Positions 17,249-27,306 of a stretch of 64,000 bases of DNA are shown one piece after another (within the stretch, counting starts at the first letter, position 1; every line of letters starts with the position of its first letter). The notes under the pieces are model-generated. The model was given only the letters and a program-made list of their open reading frames with translations, was not told where the DNA came from and did no database searches. The translations under genes and the position numbers were made by a program. This stretch comes from Burkholderiaceae bacterium (GTDB lineage: Bacteria > Pseudomonadota > Gammaproteobacteria > Burkholderiales > Burkholderiaceae_D). The stretch is from positions 1 through 64,000 of the forward strand of contig JAFANH010000107.1 in the NCBI GenBank assembly GCA_019232795.1, read 5' to 3'.

Positions 17249-18343
17249 TTATAACGGCCGAACCAGGCTCAGGTCCGGGTTTTCCGCAAAGGCGGCAAAT
17301 TCATCGCGCAGGCGCTGCGCTTCGCCTATCGCTTTCTTCCAGTTGCGGATGCGGGCGGCATCGTCCGTACCGTAGTGATAAAGGTCTTCACGATCGGGTA
17401 ACTTGCCGCGCGGCAGCGTCTGCAGGAAAGCCTTGGAGGGCGAAACCAGCAGCATGTTGTCGAACCAGTGGCGCTGACGCTTGAGTTCGCGGCGCCATGG
17501 CAATGACTTGTCGAGCCAGCCCGGCACGATTTGCGGTCCGAAGTGCGGGTAGAGAACGAGATTCGATGCTGCCGTTTGAGGGGCGATGCGCGCATAGGGC
17601 AGGGCCAGGTGGTAGTCGATCAGTCCGCCGTCCCAATACGTGCCGGGAGGCGCGTGCCTCACGCCGGGGACCGGCAACATCACCATGGGCAGAGTACCGG
17701 AAGCCAGCAATGCTTCTTCGACGTTGTCAGCCGAGAGTGGTGCGAAATGGGTGGTGAAGCCGTCGAACGGCGTCTTCAGCCAGTCGGCGGCGTCGCGCGG
17801 ATCGCCGATGACAACGCGTTCAAGGTGGCCGGCCAGGCCATTGCGCGAGCGCAGGTTGGCGAGCGCAGCGCCGGCGAATCCGACAGCCATGGTCATGCGG
17901 CGTTTTGGCGCTTTCAGCAGGCCGCGTCCGCGTACGGCGAGTATGTGCAAGCGGTTGCCGGGATGACTGACGATTTCCGCTTCGTGACCGCCGATGATGT
18001 CGTGCAGGAATTGCTTGAAAATTGTCGTCACCAGGTGTGGCGGCGGTTTGGCCGGGTAGGTCTGGCCGCAATATAAGTCGCCGAGACGCTGGAAAGCCGC
18101 GACCGGGTCGGTATGGCAGGCCGCCGCCATGCGCCAGGAGCCGACCGAAGCGCCGATCAGGGTACGTGTACGGGGCGCAGCCGGCAGCCAGGTGCCGAAC
18201 AGCCATTGGTCGAGCGCCTGGAGGATCAGGCCCTTCGGCCCGCCTGCGGCGGCAGGGATGGCGGCAACGTCGTGCGCGCGCAAGCCGTGCTGCCGCAGAT
18301 GCGCAAGTGCTTGCGGACCTGCACGGAATTCCAGCGCTTTCAT
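17249..18343 (-). CDS. Patatin-like phospholipase
   Basis: 364 aa predicted lipid acyl hydrolase. The catalytic dyad motifs are visible: GASVG (GxSxG nucleophile elbow, preceded by the oxyanion GGPKGL) and [11 protein letters not shown] (DGG Asp). No signal peptide is seen, so it is probably cytosolic or membrane-peripheral. The start is the ATG at 18343, overlapping the pth stop by 4 bp; longer in-frame extensions are antisense-like sequence within pth. The position between pth and ychF is not explained by known function. Confidence 0.85.
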   Translation of the reverse strand: MKALEFRAGPQALAHLRQHGLRAHDVAAIPAAAGGPKGLILQALDQWLFGTWLPAAPRTRTLIGASVGSWRMAAACHTDPVAAFQRLGDLYCGQTYPAKPPPHLVTTIFKQFLHDIIGGHEAEIVSHPGNRLHILAVRGRGLLKAPKRRMTMAVGFAGAALANLRSRNGLAGHLERVVIGDPRDAADWLKTPFDGFTTHFAPLSADNVEEALLASGTLPMVMLPVPGVRHAPPGTYWDGGLIDYHLALPYARIAPQTAASNLVLYPHFGPQIVPGWLDKSLPWRRELKRQRHWFDNMLLVSPSKAFLQTLPRGKLPDREDLYHYGTDDAARIRNWKKAIGEAQRLRDEFAAFAENPDLSLVRPL

Positions 18344-18933
18344 GATGCTGCCTTTGCGGTATGCAATTGCATCATCGCCGCTTCGGGCTTGCCTTCGCAC
18401 AGCAGGGGAATGACATCGAGAGACTTTTCCAGCGCCTCGTCGATCAAGCTCTGTTCTTCCTTGCGCGGCCGGTGCAGCACATAGTCGGCCACCGCTTGCT
18501 GCAAGTTGGCCGTGCGCGGGTGGCCGATGCCTAAACGCAGCCGCCAATAGTCTTGCGTCCCGAGGGCTGCGGTAATGTCCTTCAAGCCGTTGTGGCCGCC
18601 CGAGGAGCCGCCTTTTTTCAGGCGGGCGGCGCCGGGCGCCAAGTCGAGCTCGTCATGCACCACAAGTATCTCGTCGGCGGCAATCTTGTAGAAGCGCGCC
18701 AGTGCGCCGACCGATTGCCCTGAGCGGTTCATGAAAGTTAGCGGTTCCAACAGCCAGACTTCAATGCCGGCCAGGCGCGTCTTACCAGCCAGGGCGTTCA
18801 GCTTGGTTTCGCGCGAGAGCGAACAGCCCAGTCTGGCAGCGAGATTATCGACCAGCCAGAAACCGGCGTTGTGGCGGGTCTGTTCGTATTCGGGGCCCGG
18901 ATTACCGAGGCCGACGATGAGGCGGATGGGCAT
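18340..18933 (-). CDS. pth: Peptidyl-tRNA hydrolase
   Basis: 197 aa enzyme that recycles tRNA by cleaving the ester bond of peptidyl-tRNA released from stalled ribosomes. Catalytic His lies in [17 protein letters not shown], with the conserved LTFMNRSG Asn and the LVVHDELD and GGHNGLK motifs. Standard length. It follows rplY and is translationally coupled to the patatin gene. Confidence 0.97.
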   Translation of the reverse strand: MPIRLIVGLGNPGPEYEQTRHNAGFWLVDNLAARLGCSLSRETKLNALAGKTRLAGIEVWLLEPLTFMNRSGQSVGALARFYKIAADEILVVHDELDLAPGAARLKKGGSSGGHNGLKDITAALGTQDYWRLRLGIGHPRTANLQQAVADYVLHRPRKEEQSLIDEALEKSLDVIPLLCEGKPEAAMMQLHTAKAAS

Positions 18934-19064
18934 GGTGCTTGTTTAGAAAAGCTGGGCTGACAAAACGATGATTATCCCGGATGCGGACATGGTTCGTCTA
19001 TTTGCGCCGTCTTTCGCCGATGCGCGGGGTAAGGGCAACTATGGGCAACAAGCACGGGCAACAA

Positions 19065-19088
19065 AAAACCCGCCATGCGGCGGGTTTT
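19065..19088 (-). terminator. Rho-independent terminator after rplY
   Basis: A 10-bp stem (19065-19074 with 19079-19088) around a 4-nt loop is followed by a T-run on the minus strand. It lies 33 bp beyond the rplY stop and suggests that part of the transcript ends before pth. Confidence 0.85.
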
Positions 19089-19120
19089 CTGGTCCGGCCC
19101 GCAGGTCGGGCAATACTGCA

Positions 19121-19762
19121 TTACTTCTTGGCAGCAGGTGCAGCCGGAGCGGCAGCAGCCGGGGCGGCAGCTGCAGCAGCGGCTTCAGCTTCCGCTTCGA
19201 CCTTGCCAGCGGGAACCGATGCGGTGGCAACGGTCGGGTTGTCGCCGTGGGCAACGGCGGCCACACCGGCCGGCAGCTTGATGTCGGAAACGTGCAGCGA
19301 GGCGCCGACGTCCATGCCTGCCAGGTCAACCTGGACGAACTCAGGCAGATCCTTCGGCAAGCAGCTGATGTCGAGGTCGGACATCACGTGGCTGATGATG
19401 GCGCTGTGCAGCTTGACGGCTGGCGAAACGTCGGCGTTGACGAAGTGCAGCGGCACCTTGACGTGAATCTTCTGGTTCTCGTCGACGCGCTGGAAGTCGA
19501 CGTGCAGCACCAATTGCTTGTAGGCGTGCATCTGGAAGTCGCGCAACAGCACTTTTTCCACGGCGCCTTCGACTTCGAGGTCGAGGATGGACGAGTGGAA
19601 CACTTCCTTCTTCAATGCGTGGTACAGCGCATTGTGGTCGAGCGCGATATTGACGGGGGCCTTGGTGCCGCCGTAGACGATGCCAGGAGTCTGGCCGGCA
19701 TTGCGCAGGCGGCGGCTCGCTCCGGACCCCTGCTCTTTGCGGGAAAATGCAACTACTTTCAT
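19121..19762 (-). CDS. rplY: 50S ribosomal protein L25 (long CTC form)
   Basis: 213 aa 5S rRNA-binding protein of the large subunit. The N-terminal L25 domain ([17 protein letters not shown] onward) is joined to the C-terminal TL5/CTC domain, as in most bacteria outside the enterics. An Ala/Pro-rich basic tail ends in AAKK. The start is MKVVAFSR at 19762; an upstream in-frame start would add an atypical leader. Lies between prs and pth in the conserved cluster. Confidence 0.95.
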   Translation of the reverse strand: MKVVAFSRKEQGSGASRRLRNAGQTPGIVYGGTKAPVNIALDHNALYHALKKEVFHSSILDLEVEGAVEKVLLRDFQMHAYKQLVLHVDFQRVDENQKIHVKVPLHFVNADVSPAVKLHSAIISHVMSDLDISCLPKDLPEFVQVDLAGMDVGASLHVSDIKLPAGVAAVAHGDNPTVATASVPAGKVEAEAEAAAAAAAPAAAAPAAPAAKK

Positions 19763-19864
19763 GTTGATGCTCCAGTGAGTGCAGGGCAAAATGCCCTGCG
19801 GTAAAAATCCCCCGCGACCAGGGGATTCGAAAATGGGTGCTGCAATGCAGCCCCCGCTTGTACT

Positions 19865-20815
19865 TTATTCTGCAAACAGCGACATCACCGAGTCGCCCTT
19901 GCTGATGCGCTTGAAGGTTTCGGCCAGCAAATCCGCGCTCGTCAATTGGCGGATGCGGTTGCAGGCCTTGGCGGCGGCCGACAGCGGAATGGTGTCGGTC
20001 ACGACCAGTTCGTCAAGCGGCGAATTCGAGATGCGCTCGATCGCCGGGCCGGACAGGACTGGATGCGTGCAATACGCCACCACTTTCTTGGCGCCGCGCT
20101 CTTTCAGCACTTCTGCGGCCTTGACCAGGGTGCCGGCCGTGTCGACCATGTCGTCCATGATCACGCAGTTGCGGCCTTCGACTTCACCGATAATGTTCAT
20201 CACTTCCGACACGTTTGCCTTCGGGCGGCGTTTGTCGATGATGGCCAGATCGCAATTGAGGCGTTTGGCCAGCGCACGTGCGCGCACCACGCCGCCGACG
20301 TCGGGCGAAACTACGAGCAAGTCGTCGTAGTTCTTGCTGACCAGATCGCCCAACAGGATGGGCGATGCGTAAATGTTATCGACCGGGATGTCGAAGAAAC
20401 CTTGAATCTGGTCCGCATGCAGATCCATGATCAGCACGCGTTCGACGCCGGCTTCCTGCAGCATGTTGGCGACCACTTTGGCCGAAATGGCAACACGCGC
20501 CGAACGCGGGCGGCGGTCCTGGCGCGCATAACCGAAATACGGGATGGCAGCGGTGATGCGGCCGGCCGAAGCGCGCTTGAGCGCGTCGACCATCAGCATC
20601 AATTCCATCAGGTTGTCGTTGGTCGGTGCGCAAGTCGATTGCAATACGAACACGTCCTTGCCGCGCACGTTCTCGTTGATTTCCACGGCGATTTCGCCGT
20701 CCGAGAACTTGGAAATATTGGCTTTCCCCAAGGGGAGGCCGAGATGCTTGACGACTCCTGCAGCCAGCTCCGGATTGGCGTTTCCGGTAAAGACCATCAT
20801 GTTTTCGAGTGCCAT
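19865..20815 (-). CDS. prs: Ribose-phosphate pyrophosphokinase
   Basis: 316 aa enzyme making PRPP from ribose 5-phosphate and ATP for nucleotide, His and Trp synthesis. Conserved [26 protein letters not shown], the divalent-cation site [11 protein letters not shown] and the PRPP-binding [10 protein letters not shown] are all present. Standard length for a class I PRPP synthetase. It is preceded by tRNA-Gln on the same strand and followed by rplY. Confidence 0.97.
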   Translation of the reverse strand: MALENMMVFTGNANPELAAGVVKHLGLPLGKANISKFSDGEIAVEINENVRGKDVFVLQSTCAPTNDNLMELMLMVDALKRASAGRITAAIPYFGYARQDRRPRSARVAISAKVVANMLQEAGVERVLIMDLHADQIQGFFDIPVDNIYASPILLGDLVSKNYDDLLVVSPDVGGVVRARALAKRLNCDLAIIDKRRPKANVSEVMNIIGEVEGRNCVIMDDMVDTAGTLVKAAEVLKERGAKKVVAYCTHPVLSGPAIERISNSPLDELVVTDTIPLSAAAKACNRIRQLTSADLLAETFKRISKGDSVMSLFAE

Positions 20816-20928
20816 GGGGGTGTCCTGGTGCGGTCGTTAATTAATCAAAAACTGGTGAGCCTTTAGTTTAAAAAGCCGCCCTATCCGAATGTCGGTGGCG
20901 GCTTTTCAACGCTCTTGCTCAAATTAAA

Positions 20929-21005
20929 TGGCAGGGGAAGAAGGATTCGAACCTTCGAATGCTGGAATCAAAATCCAGTGCCTTAACCAACTTGGCGATT
21001 CCCCT
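20929..21005 (-). tRNA. tRNA-Gln (anticodon UUG)
   Basis: A 77-nt cloverleaf including encoded CCA (complement of 20929-20931). Anticodon loop is TTTTGAT-like with the TTG anticodon, the T-arm reads GGTTCGAATCC, and the acceptor 5' end AGGGGAA pairs with TTCCCCT. The first pair is A1-U72 with discriminator G73, a weak pair of the kind GlnRS prefers. It sits between ispE and prs on the same strand, the usual place in proteobacteria, and is probably processed from a joint transcript. Confidence 0.95.
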
Positions 21006-21077
21006 ACACAACCGGGTTGTTTGCCGCCGCACTTTCGCTGCTTTCAGCGTCTCATGCAACGTCAAACCAATTCTTGA

Positions 21078-21956
21078 TTACGATAGCAAATCAGCGAGCG
21101 GATGGCGCTTCAAAGCTTGCGCTTTCCAAGCCTTCCAGTGCGCGGGTGTTTTCGCGAGCACTTCATCGGCCTGGGCCTCCTGCTCGAAGCGGCAAAATAC
21201 GCAGGCTCCGGAACCGGTCATTCTCGCCTTTCCAAATTGCGTCAGCCATGAAATGGCATCGGCGACAGGCGGGAACGAGCTGCATGCCACGACTTGCAAG
21301 TCGTTTTTCCCAAAACTGCTTTTTTCAGCATCGGTAGCTTGGGAAAAGTCCGTCATTATGACTGGCTTCGTGTCCCTTGTCAATTGCGCTGATGAAAATA
21401 TTGCAGCGGTTGGCACGCTGACGCCGGGTTCGAGCACCACAAACCAGCCGCCCGGAGTATTGACTGCCTGCAGCTCTTCGCCCACGCCTTCCGCGAAGGC
21501 ATTGTGTCCGAAAATGAAAAAGGGAACGTCGGCGCCCAGTTGCAGGCCCAGGGCCATCAATTCCTTGCGCGTCAGGCCGGTTTGCCACAAATGATTGAGC
21601 GCCATCAGCGTGGTGGCTGCGTCGGAAGAGCCGCCGCCCAAGCCGCCTCCCATGGGCAGGTGTTTATCGACGGCGATATCGGCGCCGTAGGCCATGCCCG
21701 GCTGCCGCTCGCGCGCTTTTGCTTGCAACAGACGGGCCGCGCGCACGATCAGGTCCGACTCGGCCGGCACGCCGGCCAGCTCGGTGGTGCGCATGATCCG
21801 GCCATCGTCGCGCAGCGTGAAATGCAACAGATCGCCATGGTCGAGCAATTGAAAGACGGTCTGCAGCAGGTGGTAGCCGTCCGTCCGCCTGCCGGTCACG
21901 TGCAGAAAAAGATTGAGCTTGGCCGGTGCGAGGCAGTTTTGCAAACTTGATAACAT
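21078..21956 (-). CDS. ispE: 4-diphosphocytidyl-2-C-methyl-D-erythritol kinase
   Basis: 292 aa GHMP kinase of the non-mevalonate (MEP) isoprenoid pathway that phosphorylates CDP-methylerythritol. The [16 protein letters not shown]-terminus and the ATP-binding [14 protein letters not shown] glycine loop are diagnostic. Begins 7 bp after lolB on the same strand, followed by tRNA-Gln and prs. Confidence 0.97.
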   Translation of the reverse strand: MLSSLQNCLAPAKLNLFLHVTGRRTDGYHLLQTVFQLLDHGDLLHFTLRDDGRIMRTTELAGVPAESDLIVRAARLLQAKARERQPGMAYGADIAVDKHLPMGGGLGGGSSDAATTLMALNHLWQTGLTRKELMALGLQLGADVPFFIFGHNAFAEGVGEELQAVNTPGGWFVVLEPGVSVPTAAIFSSAQLTRDTKPVIMTDFSQATDAEKSSFGKNDLQVVACSSFPPVADAISWLTQFGKARMTGSGACVFCRFEQEAQADEVLAKTPAHWKAWKAQALKRHPLADLLS

Positions 21957-21963
21957 GAAATAT

Positions 21964-22587
21964 TCAGTGTACTTGCCAGTTGCTGATCACCAGCCGCATT
22001 TGCACCTGGCCCGCTTCGACGGTTTCGCGTTCCATATCGATGCGCTTGGGGACGTCTTGTCCGGCATATTCGTTATTTTCTTGCCAACTGATGTAGCGGA
22101 TATGCCAGCCATCTGGGGTCGTGATGACTGCTGTCGCCTGCGGCGTAGCCGCAATCATTTGGCCATCGGCGCCTTTTGCATAGCCTTGCAGCCAGTTGCG
22201 CAAATTCGATACGGGCAGCGGCCATCCCAAGGTGTCTTGGGCGAGGGAGTCGACGTCGGCAGCGCGGCGTGGTGCCCGGCCGGATTGGGTCAGCGTGGCG
22301 CTATCCGGATCGACGACGATGGTGGCCAGAGTTTGCCCCAGCGGCGAATGCAGCGTCACAGTGGTGAGTTGAGGTGACTGCGACCAATCGAAGCCGCCGC
22401 TCCAGCTTTCCGGCTTGCCATTGCGCTGGAATTGCGCAGAAAAGCGACCAGAGATATCAATATTCTCGCGATATGTACGTGGGCCCGTCGTCTGCGTCAG
22501 CGGGCGCGGTGCCGGGCTGGCGCAAGCGGCAAGCAGGGCGAGCAGCACGATGCTGCTCGCAGCGAAGCGGGCGCGCAAGTTACTCAC
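21964..22587 (-). CDS. lolB: Outer-membrane lipoprotein receptor LolB
   Basis: 207 aa outer-membrane lipoprotein that accepts lipoproteins from LolA. A signal peptide ends in the lipobox LLAAC, with the mature Cys near residue 22. The body has the LolB pattern with [15 protein letters not shown] and [15 protein letters not shown]. The start overlaps the stop of the TPR gene by 4 bp. Gene order tpr-lolB-ispE is conserved in beta-proteobacteria. Confidence 0.93.
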   Translation of the reverse strand: MSNLRARFAASSIVLLALLAACASPAPRPLTQTTGPRTYRENIDISGRFSAQFQRNGKPESWSGGFDWSQSPQLTTVTLHSPLGQTLATIVVDPDSATLTQSGRAPRRAADVDSLAQDTLGWPLPVSNLRNWLQGYAKGADGQMIAATPQATAVITTPDGWHIRYISWQENNEYAGQDVPKRIDMERETVEAGQVQMRLVISNWQVH

Positions 22588-24398
22588 AGGTTGACGTGCA
22601 GGCGCGCAAGCGTGCTTTTGAGCGAGTCGTTATCGGGATCTTTGGCGCCCACTTCGCGCCAGACCTTGTGGGCGTCGGCCTTTTGTCCGCGGGCCCACAA
22701 TACCTCTCCCAAGTGCACGGCGATTTCCGGGTCCTGCCGGATCGAGTAGGCATGGCGCAGCAGCTCTTCGGCTTCTTTGAGCTTGCCTCGCCGGAATTGC
22801 ACCCAGCCCATGCTGTCGATGATGAAGGGATCGTCCGGCGCCAGCTTCAGCGCGGTTTCAATGAGGGTGTAGGCCTCATCGAGGCGCATGTTGCGATCGG
22901 CGAAGGTATAGCCCAGCGCGTTATAGGCCTGCTGGTTCTTGGGCGACAGTTCGATGACTTTGCGTAGCGTCGTTTCGCAAATCTCAAGCTGGTCGAGCTT
23001 CTCGGCGTCCATCGCGTAGTCGTATAGCAAGTCGGTGTTTTCCGGGAATCGCTTGATGCCGGCTGCGAGCACATCCATTGCCTGCCGGGTCTGGTTGGCG
23101 TCGCGCAGGATTTGCGCTTCTACGGCGACGACCTGGATCTGCTGCGGCTCGTCGCCCGGCGTCAGCTCGGATAGCAGCTTGCGGGCGCCGGCCAGATTGC
23201 CTTGTTTTGCAAATATTTCGGCACGCCGTATCTGGACGCCGATATAGGCCTCCGCCGACTCCACCTGGTCCAGCCATTTGAGTGCGGTGTCGTTATCCTT
23301 GCGCTCTTCGGCGATCTGGGCAAGCAGCAGCAGTGCGGAAGTAGGATCGCGGTCATCGTTCGGATGTTTTGCAAGTATGTCGAGGAAGGCGGTCAGGCGA
23401 TGTTCGGCATCCTTGGTGTCGCCTGTCTGTATTTCGAGTACGCCGAGCATATAGAGCGCCGACAGGTTTTCGGGCTGGGACTTCAACAAGGTCTTGAACT
23501 CCTGCTCCGCCTCCTTGTAACGCTTTTGGTCGATCAGGATGCGCGCATAGGCGATGCGCAATTCTTTAGTGTTCGGATGCGCAACGACAAATTTGTTCAA
23601 GAACCTGAGGGCGTTTTCCTTGTCCGGGTCGGTTTGCGCCAGAATCAGCGCAGCCTGCTCGGAGTCGGGCCTTTCCTTTATGACGATTTGCGCCTCGCTC
23701 TGCGCGCGCGCATTGTCGCTTTTTGCGTAAGCGCTGAAAGCCAGGGCCAAGTGCGCCTCCGGCATGTCGGCATAAGGGGCAAGCAGGCTGTCCAGCATGG
23801 CGAATGCCGAATCCCTGTCCCTGGCGTGCGACAGCAGGCGTTCAATCTGGAAAATCATGGGGCCGCGCATGGCGGGCTGCGCTTCCTTCAGGCCTTGCTC
23901 GAATACGGCGCGGGCTTCGTCGAGGTGATCGGCGAATACGATCGCATTCAGATAATTCTGCGTTGCCTCCTCCGAATGCGGAGCGAGTATGCGCCACAGG
24001 CGGGCTGAGCCCAGCGCTTCCTCCGGGCGCTTGACGGCCCAGGCCATTTCAAAGGCACGCTGCGCCAGGCGCGGATCGCGTTCACGTTGTGCGACCGCCA
24101 TCGTGGTGGCATAGGCGGATTGCCAGTCGCCACGCTGGAAAGCGATTTCCGCCGCCAGCAGCTGGAACATGGTTTCGCGCGTCAATTGCGCAGACGGTAA
24201 TGCGTCCGCTTGCGCGGCAGCCGTATTCGGTTCCGCCTCACGCCCAGCATCATGCTCTGCTCCAGGCTGCGCCTGTGCAGCGAGCGTCGGCGGTGCGGCG
24301 TCGCCCTCAGCCGATGCAGACTGGACTGGCGCGCGATGCAAACCGGCGCAAGCCGTCATCAGCATTGACAGGGTTACAATAGCGAGAGCGTTTTTCAA
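22584..24398 (-). CDS. TPR-repeat lipoprotein
   Basis: 604 aa protein with a lipoprotein signal (MLMTAC lipobox near residue 17), a variable Ala/Pro-rich stretch, then many tetratricopeptide repeats covering most of the chain. The last ones (LSPKNQQAYNALGYTFADR and similar) are classical. TPR lipoproteins like this act as scaffolds in the envelope, but the partner is unknown. It overlaps lolB by 4 bp (ATGA), so a link to lipoprotein sorting is plausible but inferred only from coupling. Divergent from mutM. Confidence 0.85.
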   Translation of the reverse strand: MKNALAIVTLSMLMTACAGLHRAPVQSASAEGDAAPPTLAAQAQPGAEHDAGREAEPNTAAAQADALPSAQLTRETMFQLLAAEIAFQRGDWQSAYATTMAVAQRERDPRLAQRAFEMAWAVKRPEEALGSARLWRILAPHSEEATQNYLNAIVFADHLDEARAVFEQGLKEAQPAMRGPMIFQIERLLSHARDRDSAFAMLDSLLAPYADMPEAHLALAFSAYAKSDNARAQSEAQIVIKERPDSEQAALILAQTDPDKENALRFLNKFVVAHPNTKELRIAYARILIDQKRYKEAEQEFKTLLKSQPENLSALYMLGVLEIQTGDTKDAEHRLTAFLDILAKHPNDDRDPTSALLLLAQIAEERKDNDTALKWLDQVESAEAYIGVQIRRAEIFAKQGNLAGARKLLSELTPGDEPQQIQVVAVEAQILRDANQTRQAMDVLAAGIKRFPENTDLLYDYAMDAEKLDQLEICETTLRKVIELSPKNQQAYNALGYTFADRNMRLDEAYTLIETALKLAPDDPFIIDSMGWVQFRRGKLKEAEELLRHAYSIRQDPEIAVHLGEVLWARGQKADAHKVWREVGAKDPDNDSLKSTLARLHVNL

Positions 24399-24495
24399 GA
24401 GATGATCCTGGCTATTTACATAATGACCGATTGTACGCCCAACGACTGCGCCACGCGCGCGCTACGGGGCGCGATCCAGGCAGAATTGGATGCCC

Positions 24496-25317
24496 ATGCC
24501 TGAATTGCCCGAAGTGGAAGTGACCCGCCGCGGGGTCGAGCCTCATCTGCGCGGCCGCAAGGTCAGCGGCGTGACCTTGCGCCATGATGGCCTGCGATGG
24601 CCATTTCCGGATGACTTGCAAAAGACCTTGCGCGGCAAGGAAGTGCGCAGCGTCGGCAGGCGCGGGAAATACCTGCTGCTGCATTTCGACCACGGCACCC
24701 TGATCATCCATCTCGGCATGTCCGGGCACCTGCGCGTGCTTCCTCGCGACACGGCCGCGCAGAAGCACGATCATTTCGACTTGATGCTCGGCGACTGCGT
24801 CTTGCGCTTGAATGATCCGCGCCGTTTCGGCGCGGTGTTATGGCATGCCAATGCAGATGGCGCGATCGAGCGGCACGTGCTGCTGCGGGATTTGGGCGTC
24901 GAGCCCCTGGAAGATGCCTTTTCGGCCCAATTGCTGTATGAGATGACGCGAAAACGCAACGCTCCCATTAAGCAGGTCTTGCTGGCCGGTGATGTCGTGG
25001 TCGGGGTCGGCAACATCTATGCTTCCGAGAGCTTGTTCCGGGCCGGAATCAACCCCAAGACGCCGGCTTGCCGGATAGGCCTGGAGCGCTATCTCAGGCT
25101 GGAACAGGCTATACGGGCGGTTTTGGCCGAGGCCATCGTACAGGGCGGCAGCAGTTTGCGCGACTTTATTGCCGTAAACGGGCAATCGGGGTATTTTCAG
25201 CAAAGTTATTTTGTCTATGACCGGGCCGGGCAGCCTTGCCGCGTTTGTGGAGCGGCGGTGCGGCAAGTCAAACAGGGCCAGCGTTCGACCTTTTACTGTG
25301 TAAATTGTCAAAAATGA
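24496..25317 (+). CDS. mutM: Formamidopyrimidine-DNA glycosylase
   Basis: 273 aa DNA repair enzyme that excises 8-oxoguanine and FaPy lesions with beta,delta-lyase activity. I start at the second ATG (24496) because Pro directly after the initiator Met is the catalytic nucleophile in MPELPEVEV; starting at 24490 would bury it. A C-terminal zinc finger ([15 protein letters not shown], then CVNCQK) has all four Cys. Begins the mutM-dynamin-mutY unit. Confidence 0.97.
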   Translation: MPELPEVEVTRRGVEPHLRGRKVSGVTLRHDGLRWPFPDDLQKTLRGKEVRSVGRRGKYLLLHFDHGTLIIHLGMSGHLRVLPRDTAAQKHDHFDLMLGDCVLRLNDPRRFGAVLWHANADGAIERHVLLRDLGVEPLEDAFSAQLLYEMTRKRNAPIKQVLLAGDVVVGVGNIYASESLFRAGINPKTPACRIGLERYLRLEQAIRAVLAEAIVQGGSSLRDFIAVNGQSGYFQQSYFVYDRAGQPCRVCGAAVRQVKQGQRSTFYCVNCQK

Positions 25318-25350
25318 TCGCCGGTGCTAGTGTAGCGAAGTAATATGCAA

Positions 25351-25373
25351 AAATTGGGGACCTAAATTGGGGA
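25351..25373 (+). repeat. 13-bp-period direct repeat at the dynamin gene start
   Basis: AAATTGGGGA occurs at 25351-25360 and again at 25364-25373. The second copy contributes the GGGGA that serves as the ribosome binding site before the GTG start at 25378. Confidence 0.5.
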
Positions 25374-25377
25374 AAAA

Positions 25378-27306
25378 GTGAGCAATTTAGTTCAAAATTT
25401 CCAAGAGTACAGCAACTGGCGCCGCAACGTGGTGAGCGCCCTGGACGGCTACCGCCAGCACGTGTCGACTTCCGAATTGGCCGATCCTGCCAGCGATCAG
25501 CGTTTTTCGCGTGCGATCGCGCGTCTTGAAGAGGACAAACTGTCGGTCGCGTTTGTGGCCGAGTTCTCTCGCGGCAAGTCTGAACTGATCAACGCCATTT
25601 TCTTTGCCGACTACGGGCAGCGCATCCTGCCGTCGTCGGCCGGCCGCACGACCATGTGCCCGACCGAGTTGATGTATGACGACGCGTTTCCGCCGTCGAT
25701 CCGGCTGCTGCCGATAGAGACGCGGGCGCTTTCGCAATCGACCAGTGAACTCAAGGAGCAGAGCAATGCCTGGACGGTGTTGCCGCTCGATGTCGAGTCC
25801 AGCGAGGGCATGCTGGAAGCATTCAAACAAGTCAGCCTGACCAAGCGTGTGCCCGTCGACGAGGCCAAAAGCTATGGCCTGTTCAATGAAGATGACCCGG
25901 ACGCGGCCTTGACGGTCGACGACCAGGGTATGGTGGAAATCTCGCAATGGCGCCATGCGATCGTCAATTTCCCCCACCCTTTGCTGAAGCAAGGTCTGGT
26001 CATTGTCGATACGCCGGGCCTGAATGCGATCGGCACCGAGCCTGAACTGACGCTCAACCTGATCCCGAATGCGCATGCGGTGCTGTATATCCTGGCCGCC
26101 GATACCGGCGTGACCAAGAGCGATATCGATGTCTGGCGTTCGCACATCAACGGCACCGGCGCGGCGCGCCTGGCCGTGCTGAACAAGATCGACAGCATGT
26201 GGGACGAATTGCGTTCGCCGGAAGAGGTGGCGGACCAGATCGGGCGCCAGATCAGCGGCGTCGCCCACAATCTGGGATTGACGGAAGACCAGATTTACCC
26301 GGTTTCCGCACAAAAGGGCTTGGTTGCAAAGATCAACGGCGATCACGACTTGCTCGACAAGAGCCGCCTGCCGGTGCTTGAAAATGCGCTATCGAACCAG
26401 TTGATTCCGGCCAAGCAGCAAATCGTCCGCCAACAGTTGGCGACCGAGATCGGCGAGCTGACCGCTTCGAAGCAGGCCCTGCTCTCTTCGCGCATGCGTA
26501 ACGTGGTCGAGCAACTGGTCGAGCTGAAGAGCCTGCGCGGAAAAAACACGAACATCGTCGAGCACATGATGAAGCGCATCGACATCGAGAAAAAGGAATT
26601 TGACGGCAGCCTGATCAAGCTGCAGGGTACGCGCGCCGTGTTTGCACGCCTGTCGAACGATGTCTTCAGCAGCCTGGGCATGAATGTCTTGAAGGAAGAA
26701 ATCGACAAAGCGCGTGAAGCGATGGACAAGAGCCGCTTCTCGCCGGGCCTCTTGAATGCCGTCAAGCAGTTCTTTTCCCAGGCACGCGCGAACCTCGATG
26801 CTTCAGGACGCAAGACCGACGAAATTACCGAGATGATGACGGTGATGTATCGCAAATTCTCCGCCGAACATGGCTTGGCCCTGTCGGCGCCGATGCCGTT
26901 CTCGCTCGACAAGTATCGCAACGAATTGACCCTGATCGAGGATGTTTATCACAAGCAGTTCGGGGTCGCGACTTTCAAGGTCGTGTTGATGCAGAAATTC
27001 TTCGATTCCATTGCGGCGCGCGTCAAGCAAAGCTTCCTGCAGGCCAACCGCGACGTCGAGGCATGGCTCAAGGTCGTGATGGCGCCGCTGGAAGCGCAGA
27101 TAGGCGAGCACAAGCTGCAGCTGAAGCGCCGCTGGCAATCGATAGAGCGCATTCATGTGGCCACCGAGAGCCTGGAAGAAAAGGTGCAGACGTTCGAGCA
27201 GATGCAAGCCGATCTCGAAACGCAGAAAAAGAAATTGCTCGCACTCGAAGAAGAATTGAAGAACACTATCGATTCGACCTTGACGACGCTGCGCGTTGCG
27301 GCCTGA
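25378..27306 (+). CDS. Dynamin-like GTPase
   Basis: 642 aa large GTPase of the bacterial dynamin superfamily. The G domain shows FSRGKSELIN (G1, about residue 65), DTPGLNAIG (G3, about 211) and LNKID (G4, about 269). The C-terminal half is long and helical and ends in a Lys/Glu-rich coiled coil. I see no strong membrane helix. Begins at a GTG with a good ribosome site. Its stop overlaps the mutY start (TGATG), so the two are coupled. E. coli CrfC, a dynamin-like protein linked to replication forks, is one possible functional analogue, but no function can be assigned. Confidence 0.88.
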   Translation: MSNLVQNFQEYSNWRRNVVSALDGYRQHVSTSELADPASDQRFSRAIARLEEDKLSVAFVAEFSRGKSELINAIFFADYGQRILPSSAGRTTMCPTELMYDDAFPPSIRLLPIETRALSQSTSELKEQSNAWTVLPLDVESSEGMLEAFKQVSLTKRVPVDEAKSYGLFNEDDPDAALTVDDQGMVEISQWRHAIVNFPHPLLKQGLVIVDTPGLNAIGTEPELTLNLIPNAHAVLYILAADTGVTKSDIDVWRSHINGTGAARLAVLNKIDSMWDELRSPEEVADQIGRQISGVAHNLGLTEDQIYPVSAQKGLVAKINGDHDLLDKSRLPVLENALSNQLIPAKQQIVRQQLATEIGELTASKQALLSSRMRNVVEQLVELKSLRGKNTNIVEHMMKRIDIEKKEFDGSLIKLQGTRAVFARLSNDVFSSLGMNVLKEEIDKAREAMDKSRFSPGLLNAVKQFFSQARANLDASGRKTDEITEMMTVMYRKFSAEHGLALSAPMPFSLDKYRNELTLIEDVYHKQFGVATFKVVLMQKFFDSIAARVKQSFLQANRDVEAWLKVVMAPLEAQIGEHKLQLKRRWQSIERIHVATESLEEKVQTFEQMQADLETQKKKLLALEEELKNTIDSTLTTLRVAA

